From NCBI GenBank assembly GCA_023213395.1, contig CM041465.1, positions 137,399,741 through 137,463,740 of the forward strand: DNA of 64,000 nucleotides, written 5' to 3'. The stretch is from Cycas panzhihuaensis. Its lineage: Eukaryota; Cycadophyta. Shown here piece after piece: positions 40,841-52,829 of this stretch. The translations under genes were made by a program, and so were the position numbers. The notes under the pieces were generated by a model, which worked only from the letters and a program-made list of their open reading frames with translations, ran no database searches and was not told where the DNA came from. Position 1 is the first letter of the stretch. Each line of letters begins with the position of its first letter.

Positions 40841-42689
40841 AGCTGCTAGCAGCCCCTAAACCTACTAGAAAACACATGTGCCACATTAGGAGGTGGCACA
40901 TTGGTTGACTGTAAAAGGTATGCTAACCCCAAGCTAGGAGAAAGACATACCTCGAGAGGGTCCCAAAGAGCTAGGACCATGACGAGGAACAGAAGGCGCA
41001 ACATGTGTCCCCAAAATGCTTTTATGGATGGAGGGACGAATGTGTAGGCACGAAAGGATTAGTCGTTAAGGAGGTGTAGATGCGATGAAGAAAGTGGGAG
41101 AGGAGCGACGAGGAAAACGCCCACCACGTAAAAGCATCTTCAAACCATCTAGGACAAGGTTGAAGACGAGCAACTGAAAGCACTTGTTAAGAGCTTCAAC
41201 CACGCCAGTAAGGGGTATCAACATGATCATAAGAAGTAGATGGACTTCAAATGAAGTAGACCCCTCGTGGAACTCCTCATAAGAATCACCAACCGGATGG
41301 TAAATCTCAAAGGAGATGGTCCTTCACCGTATGAGTAGAAGGATGGTGCTGGCGGGTGACATTGGTCACCCGGTAGTAATAGGATCGCCACCCTCTTGGG
41401 TGGATCTCGAATAGATGCGGAAACTCATGAGTTCCCAAGACCAAGGTGTGATAGGCCCAATCGAGGGGTATCCTTCCATGGTCGAATCGTAATCCTGATG
41501 AAAGAGGACGATATACCTAGGATCTTCTAACAATGGAGGTAAACCACATAGTAACGAGAGAAGCATCGCATACAAAGCTTGCCAACACTTTAGAAGAAGG
41601 AAAGAGCCATGAGTGCACGTTGGGGGCTGCCCAATGGAGGAGATAAAGAGAAAGGAACTACTAGAAGGTAGTAATATCAATAGGAAGGGATGAGAACTAG
41701 CTCCCATCGGCAAGTCCCTGATGGTCGCCATCGATGCGATCTACGGATAATCACCCACCGAGTAGAAATAGCGAGGATGATCGATAACGGCATCGAGGGT
41801 GCATAGAAACCCATGTTTAAGCGAGTACCATGCATGCGCCCCATGTGCTAGAGCGCGAGTTCGACCCGCTGATGATACCCAACTACTCGAGAGTGGTTCC
41901 CACCTTAAAGAGAAAGGGGGAAAGTGAGAGAAGTAGCCTGGATAGACTTAGGAAGAAAGTCCTCCCACCCTTGGATGGTCGAAAGGGGAGGAAGGAATTT
42001 CAAGGGTTTCCCTATGACTGAGGGAAACAAGTGGGAGTAAGGTGTTTATAGCCTATAAGGTGTTTAGATCTTCTGCTATTTGATCGAGCAAATAGAGCCG
42101 AGAAGAGGAGAAGGAGTGGAGTGGACAACAATCCCAAAATCTCCTTAATGATTCACCAGAAGGCGAGAGTGATGTGGCATATGCAAGCAAACAAAACCAA
42201 ATAAAGAAAACAAGCCAAAAGGGCAAGGATTGGTTTTAAGTCAAGAAAAGACGAAGGAAAAATCTCCAAAGTCTTTTCTCGTGAGTGAATGTGGTGCGAA
42301 TGTAAATATATAAATGCGAGTAAAGATATTAATTTCCTTTTCCCTTTATGTTTGACCTATTTAACTAATGCATAGACCACAACTAAAAGTAAGAAAAGGA
42401 AAGTGAGGACAAGAGGAAGAAGTACGCACCTGTGAGAGTAGCTACCGACAGAGACCTCGCTCATGCGCCACATACATCCTCTCCAAGCCCATAGATAATG
42501 GAGGGGCTTCTTACCTTCCTCATGAAAGGAAAAAAGAAAGGAAACAAAATGAAAGCAAAGAGCAAACACACAAGAGACCTTACCTGATCTAAGTGCTTGA
42601 CACCTTTGAGAGCACCAAGAACCTGCACATGCACAAACCTATCCCTTCCAAGAAGGGGCTGCAAGAGACAATCTATATAAGCTTTATGT
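40841..42689 (-). other. Upstream part of gag unit 1, unassigned
   Basis: GC-rich minus-strand sequence. The longest minus frame (41731-41366, 121 codons) has no known domain. Another at 42569-42357 is hydrophobic (FLFLLLVVV) but has no homologue I can name. It may be the leader or an extra N-terminal region of the gag element. An LTR was not identified. Confidence 0.4.
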
Positions 42690-42960
42690 GAGTACGATAT
42701 ACACTGGCAATTGTAATTTGGCTATTATAGAAAGTAGTAATAATGTAGGTAGGACCTAAGTATCACTTGTTCGTAAAACTATCTTGTGGCATCAAAGATT
42801 AGGCCATATTAGAGAGAAAAGCCCCTATAATTTATTCTTCAAAGGTATGGTTGAAGACATCCCTGAAATTTATGGCTTATTATATAACCACTAGTGGTTG
42901 GCAGAACTCTTGAGAATGTACTCTTTGTTAGTAAGAAGTAGATGTTAATGCTCGTAATTA
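42690..42960 (+). pseudogene. Isolated Ty1/copia GAG pre-integrase scrap
   Basis: The plus strand reads TILWHQRLGHIREKSPYNLF then FKGMVEDIPEIYG (frame from 42778). This is the conserved LWH.RLGH..EK....L...G.. pattern of the copia GAG pre-integrase domain. In a living element this segment sits between protease and integrase of the polyprotein. Here neither neighbour is recognisable: the left side changes to GC-rich gag-element sequence near 42665 and the right side decays within 100 bp. It differs from the copia at 6880-11303 and is an independent fragment. Confidence 0.7.
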
Positions 42961-44508
42961 AAATGTGTATGTAGGTCACTTGGGGCTACTAATGGAAATA
43001 AAGGCCTAATGCCTCTTCGATGAGATCCATTTTCTAAATGGCTAATTTGCCTATTTAAGGCCCTATGGATATGAAAGAAGATTAGTTTGTGAACGTGAAA
43101 TTACTATTGCCCTTTAGTATGATCTTTTAATATATATTTTAGTGTTTATTTATACTGCTTTTCTATGTTCTATTTTCTATTTATGTATAAAGACAGACTA
43201 AGAGAACTATATTAAGTAGTATCATAGCTCAGTTATATAATAAATGGGAACTATAGAATAGGTAAAAATCAAGGAAATTTTTTCCCTCCAATATGATTAA
43301 GTACTTTCTTTACACAAGTAGAGATTGAGAAAAGATCACCTCCCAAGATTTCTCTATAGGGATATTGAGGAATAAAATCACAAGATTCAAGACTCATAAA
43401 GGAGAGAAAATTTTATTTCCCCTTAGTAATGCTCAACACCTTTTCTTTGAATTTGATTTAGTTCAGTTCAATTTTATTTCAATTACAATACCTATATTGT
43501 TAGTCCAAGGGTAGATAACTCCACTTAGCAGCTATCCTTTTCCCTTTTGATCCTCATTCCTAGGTAGATAACTTTGTGTAGCAACTACTTAAAGTAGTTA
43601 AATAGAGACCCTATACTAGCAGTCTATAAAAATCATAATGATCTTTCATTCAGGCTAAGCATAATGTGAGTTTTCTACCCTTTACATGAAGGACTAGAGA
43701 TAACGCCTCGAATTAAGCCTTATAAACAAAACTTAGCTATAGAATTGAGCCCATGTACCTTTGGGCATAGAGGAGGATCCCTTTAGGTCTTGAATCCTTC
43801 TTAATGTAGACAACTTATTGGTCCCTAAAGTCTTGTAGTGTATTAGTTGGCAATTAGTGCCATGAAGCTACCGCCTACATTCTACATAAAAAAATATTAA
43901 TATGCTTATAAGACCAAGTACGCCTTTTCTAGTGGTTGGTAGGATACCTTGTTACTACTCACATCATGCTTACAATATTCTACTTCTTACTTAAGATCTA
44001 AATACAGAGGATAATAGACCTTTAATTGATAACTTCACATGCTAAACATAACCATGTAAGTAACAATCTATCAATAACAATTCTAGCTCACAAAGAAAAA
44101 ATAACTACCAATAGTTAGATTTATTAAAAGAAAGTAATTTCCTACTCTACTGAGAATTCTAATTTTTAAAATACTTCCTAGATTTGAAAACAACTAACAC
44201 AATTAGATTTAGGTTTTTATTAAAAAAAAATGTCTATAATATAAAAATACCTAGGGTATTATGTCATGCTGATCATTTTTCATTAGGGTAGTTTTAACTT
44301 AAAATTTTAGGGTATAATGTTATATAGGCATCTATGGGACCCATTGCCCAAAAATTTCACTTAAGACCCACCTATCCTACTTTAACGAGCTTCTCATGCT
44401 TGTTTTGGTATACTAGGTAAATCTATTATACTTTTAGGGTCAATAGGCTATAAACACCTTACAACTATACCCCCCACTTATCATTCCCTCACTTAACTCC
44501 TAACCTCT
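42961..44508. other. AT-rich, no gene recognised
   Basis: Filler between the copia scrap and gag-protease unit 2. A short imperfect duplication (TAGATAACT..TAGCA.CTA, near 43511 and 43563) is seen. No domain, LTR or RNA gene recognised. Confidence 0.45.
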
Positions 44509-45081
44509 TTAGTAGTCCACCCCATGGATGACCACGCTTCGAGAAGACGAGGGAGAGGAGTAGAAGGAGTGGGATCAGAGCTGTGGACCCACCATTAGAT
44601 ATACCCAAGGGATTTTTAAGAGTTAAGGGGTCCTCAGGAGAAACAATAAGAAGCTCCCTCACTTCATCGCCCGCAGAGGGCAACAAAGTGGAAGATAGAG
44701 TGATATGGGGATTGCATGATTGGTAGGAGTGATGATATGTGATCCAAGAGGAAAGTTGGTCTCCTTAATAGGAGAAAGTTCAAGTCCGGACCTAGAATGA
44801 ATAGAGTGCCTCCTACTTGCATTTAGGAGGGATATGGGATGAGGAAGGTCCTCATCCTCGCCATTGATCTGCTGTCACTAAGCACGAGATACCCATAGCT
44901 CCCTACGCCAATAGAGACGAAATAGATGAGATTTAAGGAAGAAGAGGAGGGACCTTCTCCCAAGCTAGATGAGCCAGAATATCAATAGAGCAAGCGTAAT
45001 GGGCAATAGATCCTGTCACAAGCCGCTTGACAAGGTTGGCGGGTTTGTTTGGTGGGAGGAGGCTCGAGAGATAACCTTCAT

Positions 45082-45390
45082 TTACCCTTCATGGACGAAT
45101 TTAAGTCGTCCCCAATGAGAGAAGCACACAACTCCCATTTGGTTGATCCATGGATGTCCCAACAAAAGGTTGTATTTGATGTCGACGCCGAGAACTACAA
45201 TGTCAGTCAGGATTGTTTTGTCCTCGAGGGTGAGTGGAATGGACACTGATCCTAAAGGTGTCATTTTGCTACCATTGTAACCTCGACATCGCCATGGAAC
45301 TAGCTCTAGAGCTAATATGCCAAGCTCTTGCATGACGGTAAGGGCATAACATTGATGGAAGAACCATTGTCCACAACAGTTCTTCGAAGA
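45082..45390 (-). pseudogene. Retropepsin-like protease, gag-protease unit 2
   Basis: The minus strand encodes VVDNGSSINVM (DNGSS codons within 45357-45374), the DNG variant of the Asp-Ser/Thr-Gly active site, common in the Athila/Tat/Ogre group. One frameshift later comes MQELGIL (45333 onward), then LTLEDKTILTDIVVLGVD and YNLLLGHPWI (45174-45145). The catalytic Asp is kept, so decay is mild compared with unit 1. The product would mature gag. A frameshift between the active site and MQELGIL blocks the frame as it stands. No polymerase follows on the minus strand. Confidence 0.8.
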
Positions 45391-46508
45391 GTGCAGTCAG
45401 GAGTATCAATAGTTATGGTGAAGGGATAGTGCCATTGGCATTCCCTTTCACCTGCTGGAGGAAGATCCTCGGGGTCAAGGAGATGGCAGTTTCGTGGCTT
45501 AGAGCAGTGCCTAAAGCGTGAATGGACGTGTCACCCAATCCCAAGGCTTCTAAGAGAACTTACACTGTTCAGGACAGCTCCTCAAGACGTCCATTATGGA
45601 CATCCCCGCGGCCATAGTGTGAAGCTTGTCGACAACAAAGAAGCACTTCCCCTTCACGGTAGGATGGGGAAGGGCCCTTCAAAAGTCGTAATGACCAAGG
45701 CACACAAGAATAGTCTTGGGGAGCGCAGGGACTTCCAGAGGAGGGATTTTTAGAAGGGAATCAATGCGAGGTATGGAAGAAGAGGCGTTGTTTGCCTCTT
45801 TAGCCGCTTGAGACTGGGTTAAGGTGTATAATGGCGTGGTCTCGAGCATCGAAATGACTCTCTTTCCCTTGTCTCGGGATCGAGAGGATGAAGGAGTGTG
45901 ATAATCGGGGGAACCATAAGGAGAGGACAAATCCCTTGTACCCTTCCCTTTGGCTTGCAAAGGGCGAGGCTTTGGGGACCTCCCTCTATTTTGGTTACCC
46001 TTTGTTGGTTATTGCAATGACGCTTCTCATGTTTAGGAAAAGATCCTTGTGGATGGCCGGGTCTAGGTTTGGCCTAAATGCCTGCTTTGGGAGAAGAATC
46101 ACGCTATGGCGGCTCTAGGGTGCCGGGCCCAAGATTGTGAATCTTCAGAGAAATACTCTCCATGGATGGAACACAATTTCTTTTCTAGGAGGAATCGAGC
46201 TTTCTCATTTGAAAAGATTAGGTGTTACCCTCGAGGGGAGCAGCTGAGAGGCCTAGTGAACTGGGTTTATGAGAGGTGGGGATGAAGGGGCTTGGAGTTT
46301 AAGCTCTTTCATGGTACATTCGAATGAGCATATAGTGGAGGTGAGAGGATCCAAGGTCTTCTATTGGATGGGAAGAAGACCTAAGGTGCTATTGGACTTT
46401 AGTCTCATAGAGTGGTGGAGGTGCCTCACACCGCCAGGAGGGCTTGAGAGGCTTCGAGACCCGCTGATCTCAATAGCCTCGAGCACCAAGTGCTTGGCTA
46501 CGGTGGAG
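45391..46508 (-). pseudogene. Gag-protease linker, unit 2
   Basis: Includes a 93-codon minus frame, 45960-45679, which is basic and Ser-rich at first (SRSRDKGKRVISML) and ends PPLEVPALPKTILVCLGHYD. It matches the less open stretch 39295-39083 of unit 1 (VPLLALLQSS..; SLFPKAIPYITVV). It is likely the C-terminal tail of gag or the spacer before the protease. Positions right of 45990 are in duplicated copy B. Confidence 0.55.
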
Positions 46509-47864
46509 TCACACATTATTGCCCCATTTTAAGGATTTCAATGTACACTTCAGGCAAAGGGTGTTGATAAAGAGGTCTTGCTCAGCCCTTAGTAAGGTTG
46601 CCTTGGTGGAGTGAAGCAGGTCATGGAAGCATCTCACAAAGTCACGATTCATCTCATCATGACCTTGTTTAAGAGATATAAGGGCTTTCATTTGGCTTTG
46701 GAAAGGACGAGCTATATCAAAATAATTGACGAATTCATCCACGAGTTGTTGGAATGAAAAGATAGAATGTGCTGGCAGGTGATAGAACCACTTAAGGGCA
46801 TTGCCTTGAAGAGATTGTGGGAAGAGTTTCATAAGGATATGGTCATAAGCCCAATAATCGATACATGCCATAGAAAAGCTATGGACATGCTCCGTTGGGT
46901 CTTGCGATGAGGTTCCATCAAATTTGGGAACCTTGAGAGGGTGAGGTGGTAAGTTGGTCCTTAGCACCTCAATAAATAGGGGTGTCGATCTATAGTCCAT
47001 AAAGGGGCGTGCCCTTGACTGGACCATAGGATCGATGAGAGATGGAAGACGAGGTAGACAAGGTTGCCCAAATCCTCCTTGGGGAATTTGATTCGAAAGG
47101 GGATATTGGTCTCCTCCGGCTTGATGAGAAGACACTAGTCCCACATTCAAGGAATATACATAGGAGCAGATGGGGGTGAAGGACCCATCCCTCCTTGAGG
47201 AAATACCCCTTGTTGGAAAGGAGCCTGAGAGAAGGCACCTTGGGAGAGAACTTTCCCTCCTTGCAAAGGTGCAACATGAGGTGTGACATGGGAGGATGGA
47301 AAAGAGGGGTGTAGAATTGGGGTTTTGCCTATATGGGCCGCCCGTGGGTGGTGTGACCCTATATGGGTGCAAAGGGTCCATCCCATAAGCTGAAAGGGAG
47401 CTTTCCTTGCTGTGCTCCTACGGTTGAGAGATGTAACCTAAGGGCACGAAAGGAGGGATCCCTAGGTTGAACTTGGGAGTGTGGGGACGGCCCCACATGG
47501 CTAGAAGTAGGGTGCATGCAGTCCCTTAGATCCAATAGGTGGATATACTATAGTCGGTAGAGGTGTAGTCATTTGACTAGAAGGGGCATGCTCAACCCAA
47601 GTTAGGAAGAGGATATGTTTGGGTGGTCCTCAAGGGCCATGCACTATGAGGAGAGGAAGATGAGGCAAAAGATAAACCCATCGTAGGTAGAGGAGTTAAA
47701 CGGGATGGACGAGGTAAGGTAGATGTAGAGGAAGGAGGCGCAACGCTTCGCAAGATGCTCTCACACCACTTGGGATGTGGTTGGGGGCGGGGACCAACCA
47801 CATAGTGTATATAATCACATCCATTCAATGGGATGGATGTGAGAACCAAGTTAGTGAATTCCAA
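46509..47864 (-). pseudogene. gag: Ty3/gypsy gag remnant (copy B, unit 2)
   Basis: Same gag as 406-1903. The capsid core is intact in one frame (KVPKFDGTSSQDP, HILMKLFPQSLQGNALKW, DEMNRDFVRCFHDLL). The Gly/Gln-rich N-terminus (47386-47147, QGGKVLSQGAF) is in another frame: a base present in copy A (ATTCGAAGG) is missing in B (ATTCAAGG). Near the C-terminal end copy B lacks single bases in TTCAGCTCCTTAGGTAAG, which turns LPKELKQDL into LRAEQDL. The 290-codon frame 47381-46509 is therefore a join of two reading frames, and copy A shows the better frame. The upstream frame 47864-47592 is the N-terminal Pro/Ser-rich part. Confidence 0.85.
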
Positions 47865-48855
47865 CGGTTCCTAATCCGCATCGCTGACCACTGTAATCAA
47901 TGGACCTTATATGATGTAATTTTAACTATTGTCTAATGAAATAAAAAGAGTTATGTGAACAATTGTGTGTACTTATTATGGAATGCATGTGAATTGTGGA
48001 CTTATATGGATGATTAACTAAAGAATATGTATGTTGACCACCTGCACACACCCTAGACTATAGTGGAAAAGCCTCGACAAGTGCAGAACTGCAGTAGGAA
48101 GTAGATCTCTTAGTCAACGCTTATACTGAACATGTCTGTTGTAATTGAGTGAGATGACAGAAGTAATCTGTATTCCAAGTGTTCTTGTATTGCTCTATGA
48201 GGTTTGTTTTAGGAATGTTAATTGTTGCCCATTGCCTTCTTGCATGTTCTTCTACCAATGGAACCATTGAAGTTACTTATCACATAAAGGGAGAGATGCT
48301 ATTAAGGCTTACTCTTGATCGTGTAGGGTGTATGCCTAGAAGTAGATTTCCACCTGGAGTATCCAACTGTGAATATCTCTTGATTTGTTAGGACCATTTA
48401 AGAAAAAAAAAAATTGTCCCTTTGATGCCATTTTTTGGTTCAAAATCCTTGCTAGTGGTCCCTTTGGTTCTTTTGTTCATAGAATTCTTCTTTAAACTCC
48501 CAACAATCTTTGTGTTTCTGAGATTTATCTTGTCTTCAAGTTTCTCCTTCTTCTTTAATCTTGTCCAACCTCTTGCTTATGTTGTTGAGTGAATTCTTGA
48601 GGTCATTTAGGTTCCTTCTAAATGTGTGTCCATGCTTTATATCTTATCATTCATTTGGTCGACCTTTTATCTATGTCTCCTATTGTTACTAATGGTATTC
48701 ACTATCTTGTTTTGTTAAAGAGTCCTTCCCGACCTTAGTTCCGTTTGAAAGGAAGTTGGGTAAGGAAAGAAAAGGAGGATATCATTTCCTTATTTTCACT
48801 TTGACTTCCTTTGTTATAATAAAGTTGAATCTCCTTCAGAATGACTTTTAACGAA

Positions 48856-49190
48856 CCTCTAATACCGCTTGTAGCAATGCCATAAACCAAATTTATCGAA
48901 AACTAGGAAAATAGTGTGTAATATACATAAAGAATGCAAGCCATCTAATATTTGATATCACACAAGAGAGTACTTAACTAATAGATAAATTAAGCTTTAA
49001 TATCAATTTCGAATATAATAAATGCTATGTACAAATTACGTAAAAAATCACCAGATTCTATCTTTCTTCAAGGCAAGGTTCCTCCCAAATTGTAGCCCTA
49101 AAGGCCAAAATGCAAAGAACCACTATTCACTTTGGATGCCCTAGGAAGAGGCCCAAGATCCTTATAAATAGGCGGCACAAATGGTGCTAA
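48856..49190 (-). mobile_element. Minus-strand LTR and PBS (copy B)
   Basis: Counterpart of 2902-3240. PBS-like site at 48856-48867, LTR TG at 48870-48871, minus-strand TATA-like box near 49160-49175. Confidence 0.45.
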
Positions 49191-49639
49191 GTAACTCGAC
49201 CAAAAGGAGGATGGAAGTAAGCTAGAATAATCATTCAAAGTTGGTTAGAATACATTTTGAAGTTGGCCAAAAAATAAGGTAATTCCTACTCACTTTAAGT
49301 CAGATAAACAACTCCTTAGAAGTTGACTAGATAGGAGGAAAGGAATGCTACATAGGTCTTCATTATATCCATAGCCTCTCATCATTTGCTAATGAGCTTA
49401 TATAGAGTGAAACATGTTCTAATTACACAATATACAATTTGAGTTGTTAATGGAAGACTCTTTTGCAATGTTCTATTAAATCTCTTTTGAATCTCTCATG
49501 TGCTTTATTGCATCTATTGTTTGCTCACTTTATTAAATATTTTGCTCGCACTTTTCCTCTAAGTAATATGCATTGCTCATTATATTTTCCTCTCCTAAAC
49601 AAGATGTTCTATTTGAGTCTAAGCTATCATAAACCAACA

Positions 49640-52341
49640 CAACAAGATCTTTCAAGACATTCCAAAAGGGCAATAGAGTTAATGAGCATGCAATACAGTT
49701 AATACTAGGAGTTGCACTAGTCAACATCTGACCTTACAGACAGCCACACCACTTCAAGAAGGAAATACAACAAATCGCCAAGAATTTGTTACAACAAGGA
49801 GCTATTGTGGCCAATTCCAGTCCTTTTCTATCACCAGTTATTTTGATCAAAAAGAAGGATGGGTTGCATCAGATGTGTGCTCACTATCTTGCTCTCAACA
49901 AGTTAATAATCAAGAATAGGTGTCCAATGCTATGGATTGACGTTTTGTGAGATGAACTACATGGTGCTAAGAACATCTCTAGGATTGATCTTACTTCAAA
50001 GACATGCATAAAACAACTTTATAGACACATCAAGGCTTATTTGAGTTTTGGGTGATACCATTTGGGCTGGTTAATGAATCAATAACATTCCAATGCACCA
50101 TGAACATGGTGGTTAAACCATTTATCAAGAAACTTGCCCTACTATTCTTCAATGACATTTTGATTTATAGCCAAACATTAGACAAATACTTGGAGCATTT
50201 GTAGGAAGTTTTGCAAGTCTTGGAAGAAAACCAATTCTTCACAAATAAATCCAAATCCACCTTTGGACAAATAGAACTAGAATATTTGGGGCATATCATC
50301 ACCCAAGACAGAGTAAAGAAGGATCCTAAAAAAAGTCCAAGCCATCGTGAATTTGCCCACGTCAAATAATATTGCAAGTGCCAGATATTTTTTGGGGGCA
50401 GTTGGATTTTTGTGACACTTCATAAAAGGATATGCAATCATAATAGCACCATTAACGAGTCTCACAAAGAAGGGAGCTTTCATATGGCACCAACCAGTAG
50501 AACAAGCTTTCCAAGGATTGAAGAATGCCATGCTCACTACCCTGTTTTAGCTACACAAGACGTAAGAGAACCGTTTGTTTTGGAATGTGATGCATAAGGA
50601 GCGGGATTAGAAGCAATTGGGCTTTAGAACAAGCAACCCATAGCTAAAGTCGAGACTAAATACAAGAAAACAACTAAAACATATTTACAACAAGGAAATG
50701 CTTACAATTATGCATGCCATCCACCAATGGCAACAATACTTAGTAAGGAGCAAATTCTTCACAAGACTAAACATGACAGACTTAAGTATTTCTTGAATCA
50801 AAGGGTTTTATCAAACAAGCAACAAAAATGGGTAAGCAAATTGCAAGCTTTCAACTTTGGTATCATCTACAAGAAAGGGAAAGAGAATGTGGTGGTAGAT
50901 CCACTAACTAGGAATCCAAAGCAACCCACCCTTTGGGCAATTTCAATAGCCACACATAGTTGGACACACGAGTTGGCACAATAATACTAGAAAGATCGAG
51001 GGCACAACATATACTCTAAAAAATCCAAGCAAGAACACAAATGAAATACAGATTATGGACTGATTTAATTTTGCATAGGGGGAAGATCTTTGTCCCTCAT
51101 ACATCAACACTCGAGGAGAAGTTCATTCAAGAAGTTCATGTGACACCATTATTAGGGCATAGGGATCGACAAAATGTATTTCCAAGTCCATAATATATTT
51201 TTCTCAAAAAGTTTGAAAGTAGATGTCTACAAGTGTGTATTAGAATGTGACACTTGTCAAAGAACAATAGCGAAAATATTAGAATTCTAAGATCACTTTA
51301 CCTGTTACATATACTAGAACAAAAATGGGAGGAAATATCAATGGATTTTATAATAAGTCTACTGAGATAAGGAAGTAAGGACTTGTTATTTATAGTAGTG
51401 GATCAATTGGCTAAGTATACACACTTTAGAGGTACTCAGTCCATAGTTAAGGCTAGTCAGATTGTCAATCTATTTATTAAAGAATTTTGCGCATCATGTG
51501 GTTTTCCCAAAGTGATAGTAAGTGATCTAATCTAAAATTCATGAACAACTTTTGACATGAGATGTTCCACCAGGGAGGTACTAAGCTCACAATAAGCATA
51601 GCCTATCATCCACAAATAGAAGCAGTGAATAAATGTTTGGAAGGCTATCTTCTAACTTTTCACCTAATAAGTAACAACATTAGCATAAGTGGTTATGTCC
51701 AATTGAATGGTGGTACGATACCACCTATCACACCTTGGTCAAGATGACTCTTTTAGGCATTATATGGTTATGAACCCCTATCTCTCCTCCCATGGGCCAA
51801 TAACTCCTTGTACTTATTGTATAGGACCAACAACAATAGTTGGCTCAGATAGTACAAATTTTGAAGGACTATTTTAACTTAGCAAGGAACCATATGCAAT
51901 TAAAAGTTGATTTGCATATATTAGAAAGGCTGTTTGACAAAGGAGGTGGGTTTTTTAACGCTCAACTATATACACAATTTACGCTAAAGCAGGCAAGGAG
52001 GTTTAAATTGTGGCCACAATTTTATGGGCCTTATTAGATCTTGGAGAACGTACAAGAGGTAGCCTACCAACTTGATCTACTACTTAACAACAAAGTGCAC
52101 AATGTATTGCACGTCTCTTGTGACAATACTTCCCATGATAATCAAGACAATACTTCCCATATTAGACGAAGAAGGATAGTTTACTATAGAACCTGAAGCC
52201 ATTATCCATATTCAAACTAAGCAGCTTTGCTCTAAGAAGATTTGTGAGTATTTGATAAGGTGGAGAGGCCTCAACAAGGAAGATGCCACGTGGGAATCTG
52301 AAGCATGGTACCAACAACATTCTCACATTTCCATGTTTTGA
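49640..52341 (+). pseudogene. pol: Ty3/gypsy pol remnant (copy B)
   Basis: Same element as 3691-6390, but several conserved stretches read better here. The start of the RT gives EHAIQLILGVALVNI-stop-PYRQ then PHHFKKEI, matching the usual ..VNVRPYR.P...K.EI. Integrase reads FCASCGFPKVIVSD. The chromodomain-like tail reads EPEAIIHI and EDATWESEAWY. In copy A each of these spots is garbled by two to five bases. The FND active-site change is shared by both copies. At 50302-50304 copy B has CAA (Gln) where copy A has TAA. Frameshifts and stops remain, so it is not functional. Confidence 0.92.
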
Positions 52342-52601
52342 AGGCAAAACATGTTTTCAACAGGGAGAACTTGTAGCATTTCTTTTGAATGCATAACTAG
52401 GCTCTACTCTTAATATTTTGTTCTTTATTTTTCTCTCTTAATTTTGGTTGGATGCCTTTCTCAAAACTAACTTCTATTTTTAAATTTTACTTCACCTGTA
52501 TATGGGGCATCCTATCCCTATTGTAAGGCATCATTAGAAGATTATCCAATTTGCTATTTTCAGCCCTACCTGGGATTTGTTTTGGGAGGACACCCCATGT
52601 T

Positions 52602-52829
52602 GAAAAGGGGACGATTGTGGTGTTCAATAATTGTAAGTTTTGGACATTTTATAAATAATATTGAACTATTATTATTGTCTTTGTGATTAGTAATTTTAAT
52701 TAATCTTTGAGATTTGGTTATTTCACTTTAGCAATTGTCATCATATCACATGGTATATTTGGATTTGCTTTGCTAAATAGCATAAGATCTGTGTGTTTCA
52801 ATTGTTTTCATATGAATGCCCACTATGAT
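52602..52829 (+). mobile_element. Gypsy polypurine tract and truncated 3' LTR (copy B)
   Basis: GAAAAGGGGA at 52602-52611 followed by TGTGGTGTTC at 52616; same structure as 6651-6879. Confidence 0.5.

Larger units (their letters stand above)
44509..47870 (-). repeat. Minus-strand gag-protease unit 2
   Basis: Relative of 38003-40840 in the same orientation. Minus-strand order is gag (47864-46509), linker (to 45400), protease (45390-45082), then a short tail to 44509. There is no RT, RNase H or integrase afterwards. Its gag portion is part of duplicated copy B. Confidence 0.75.

Noticed and set aside
46509-47381. Reading the 290-codon minus frame of copy B as an intact gag
   Set aside because: Its first ~78 codons are in the wrong frame relative to copy A; the fusion arises from a one-base loss.
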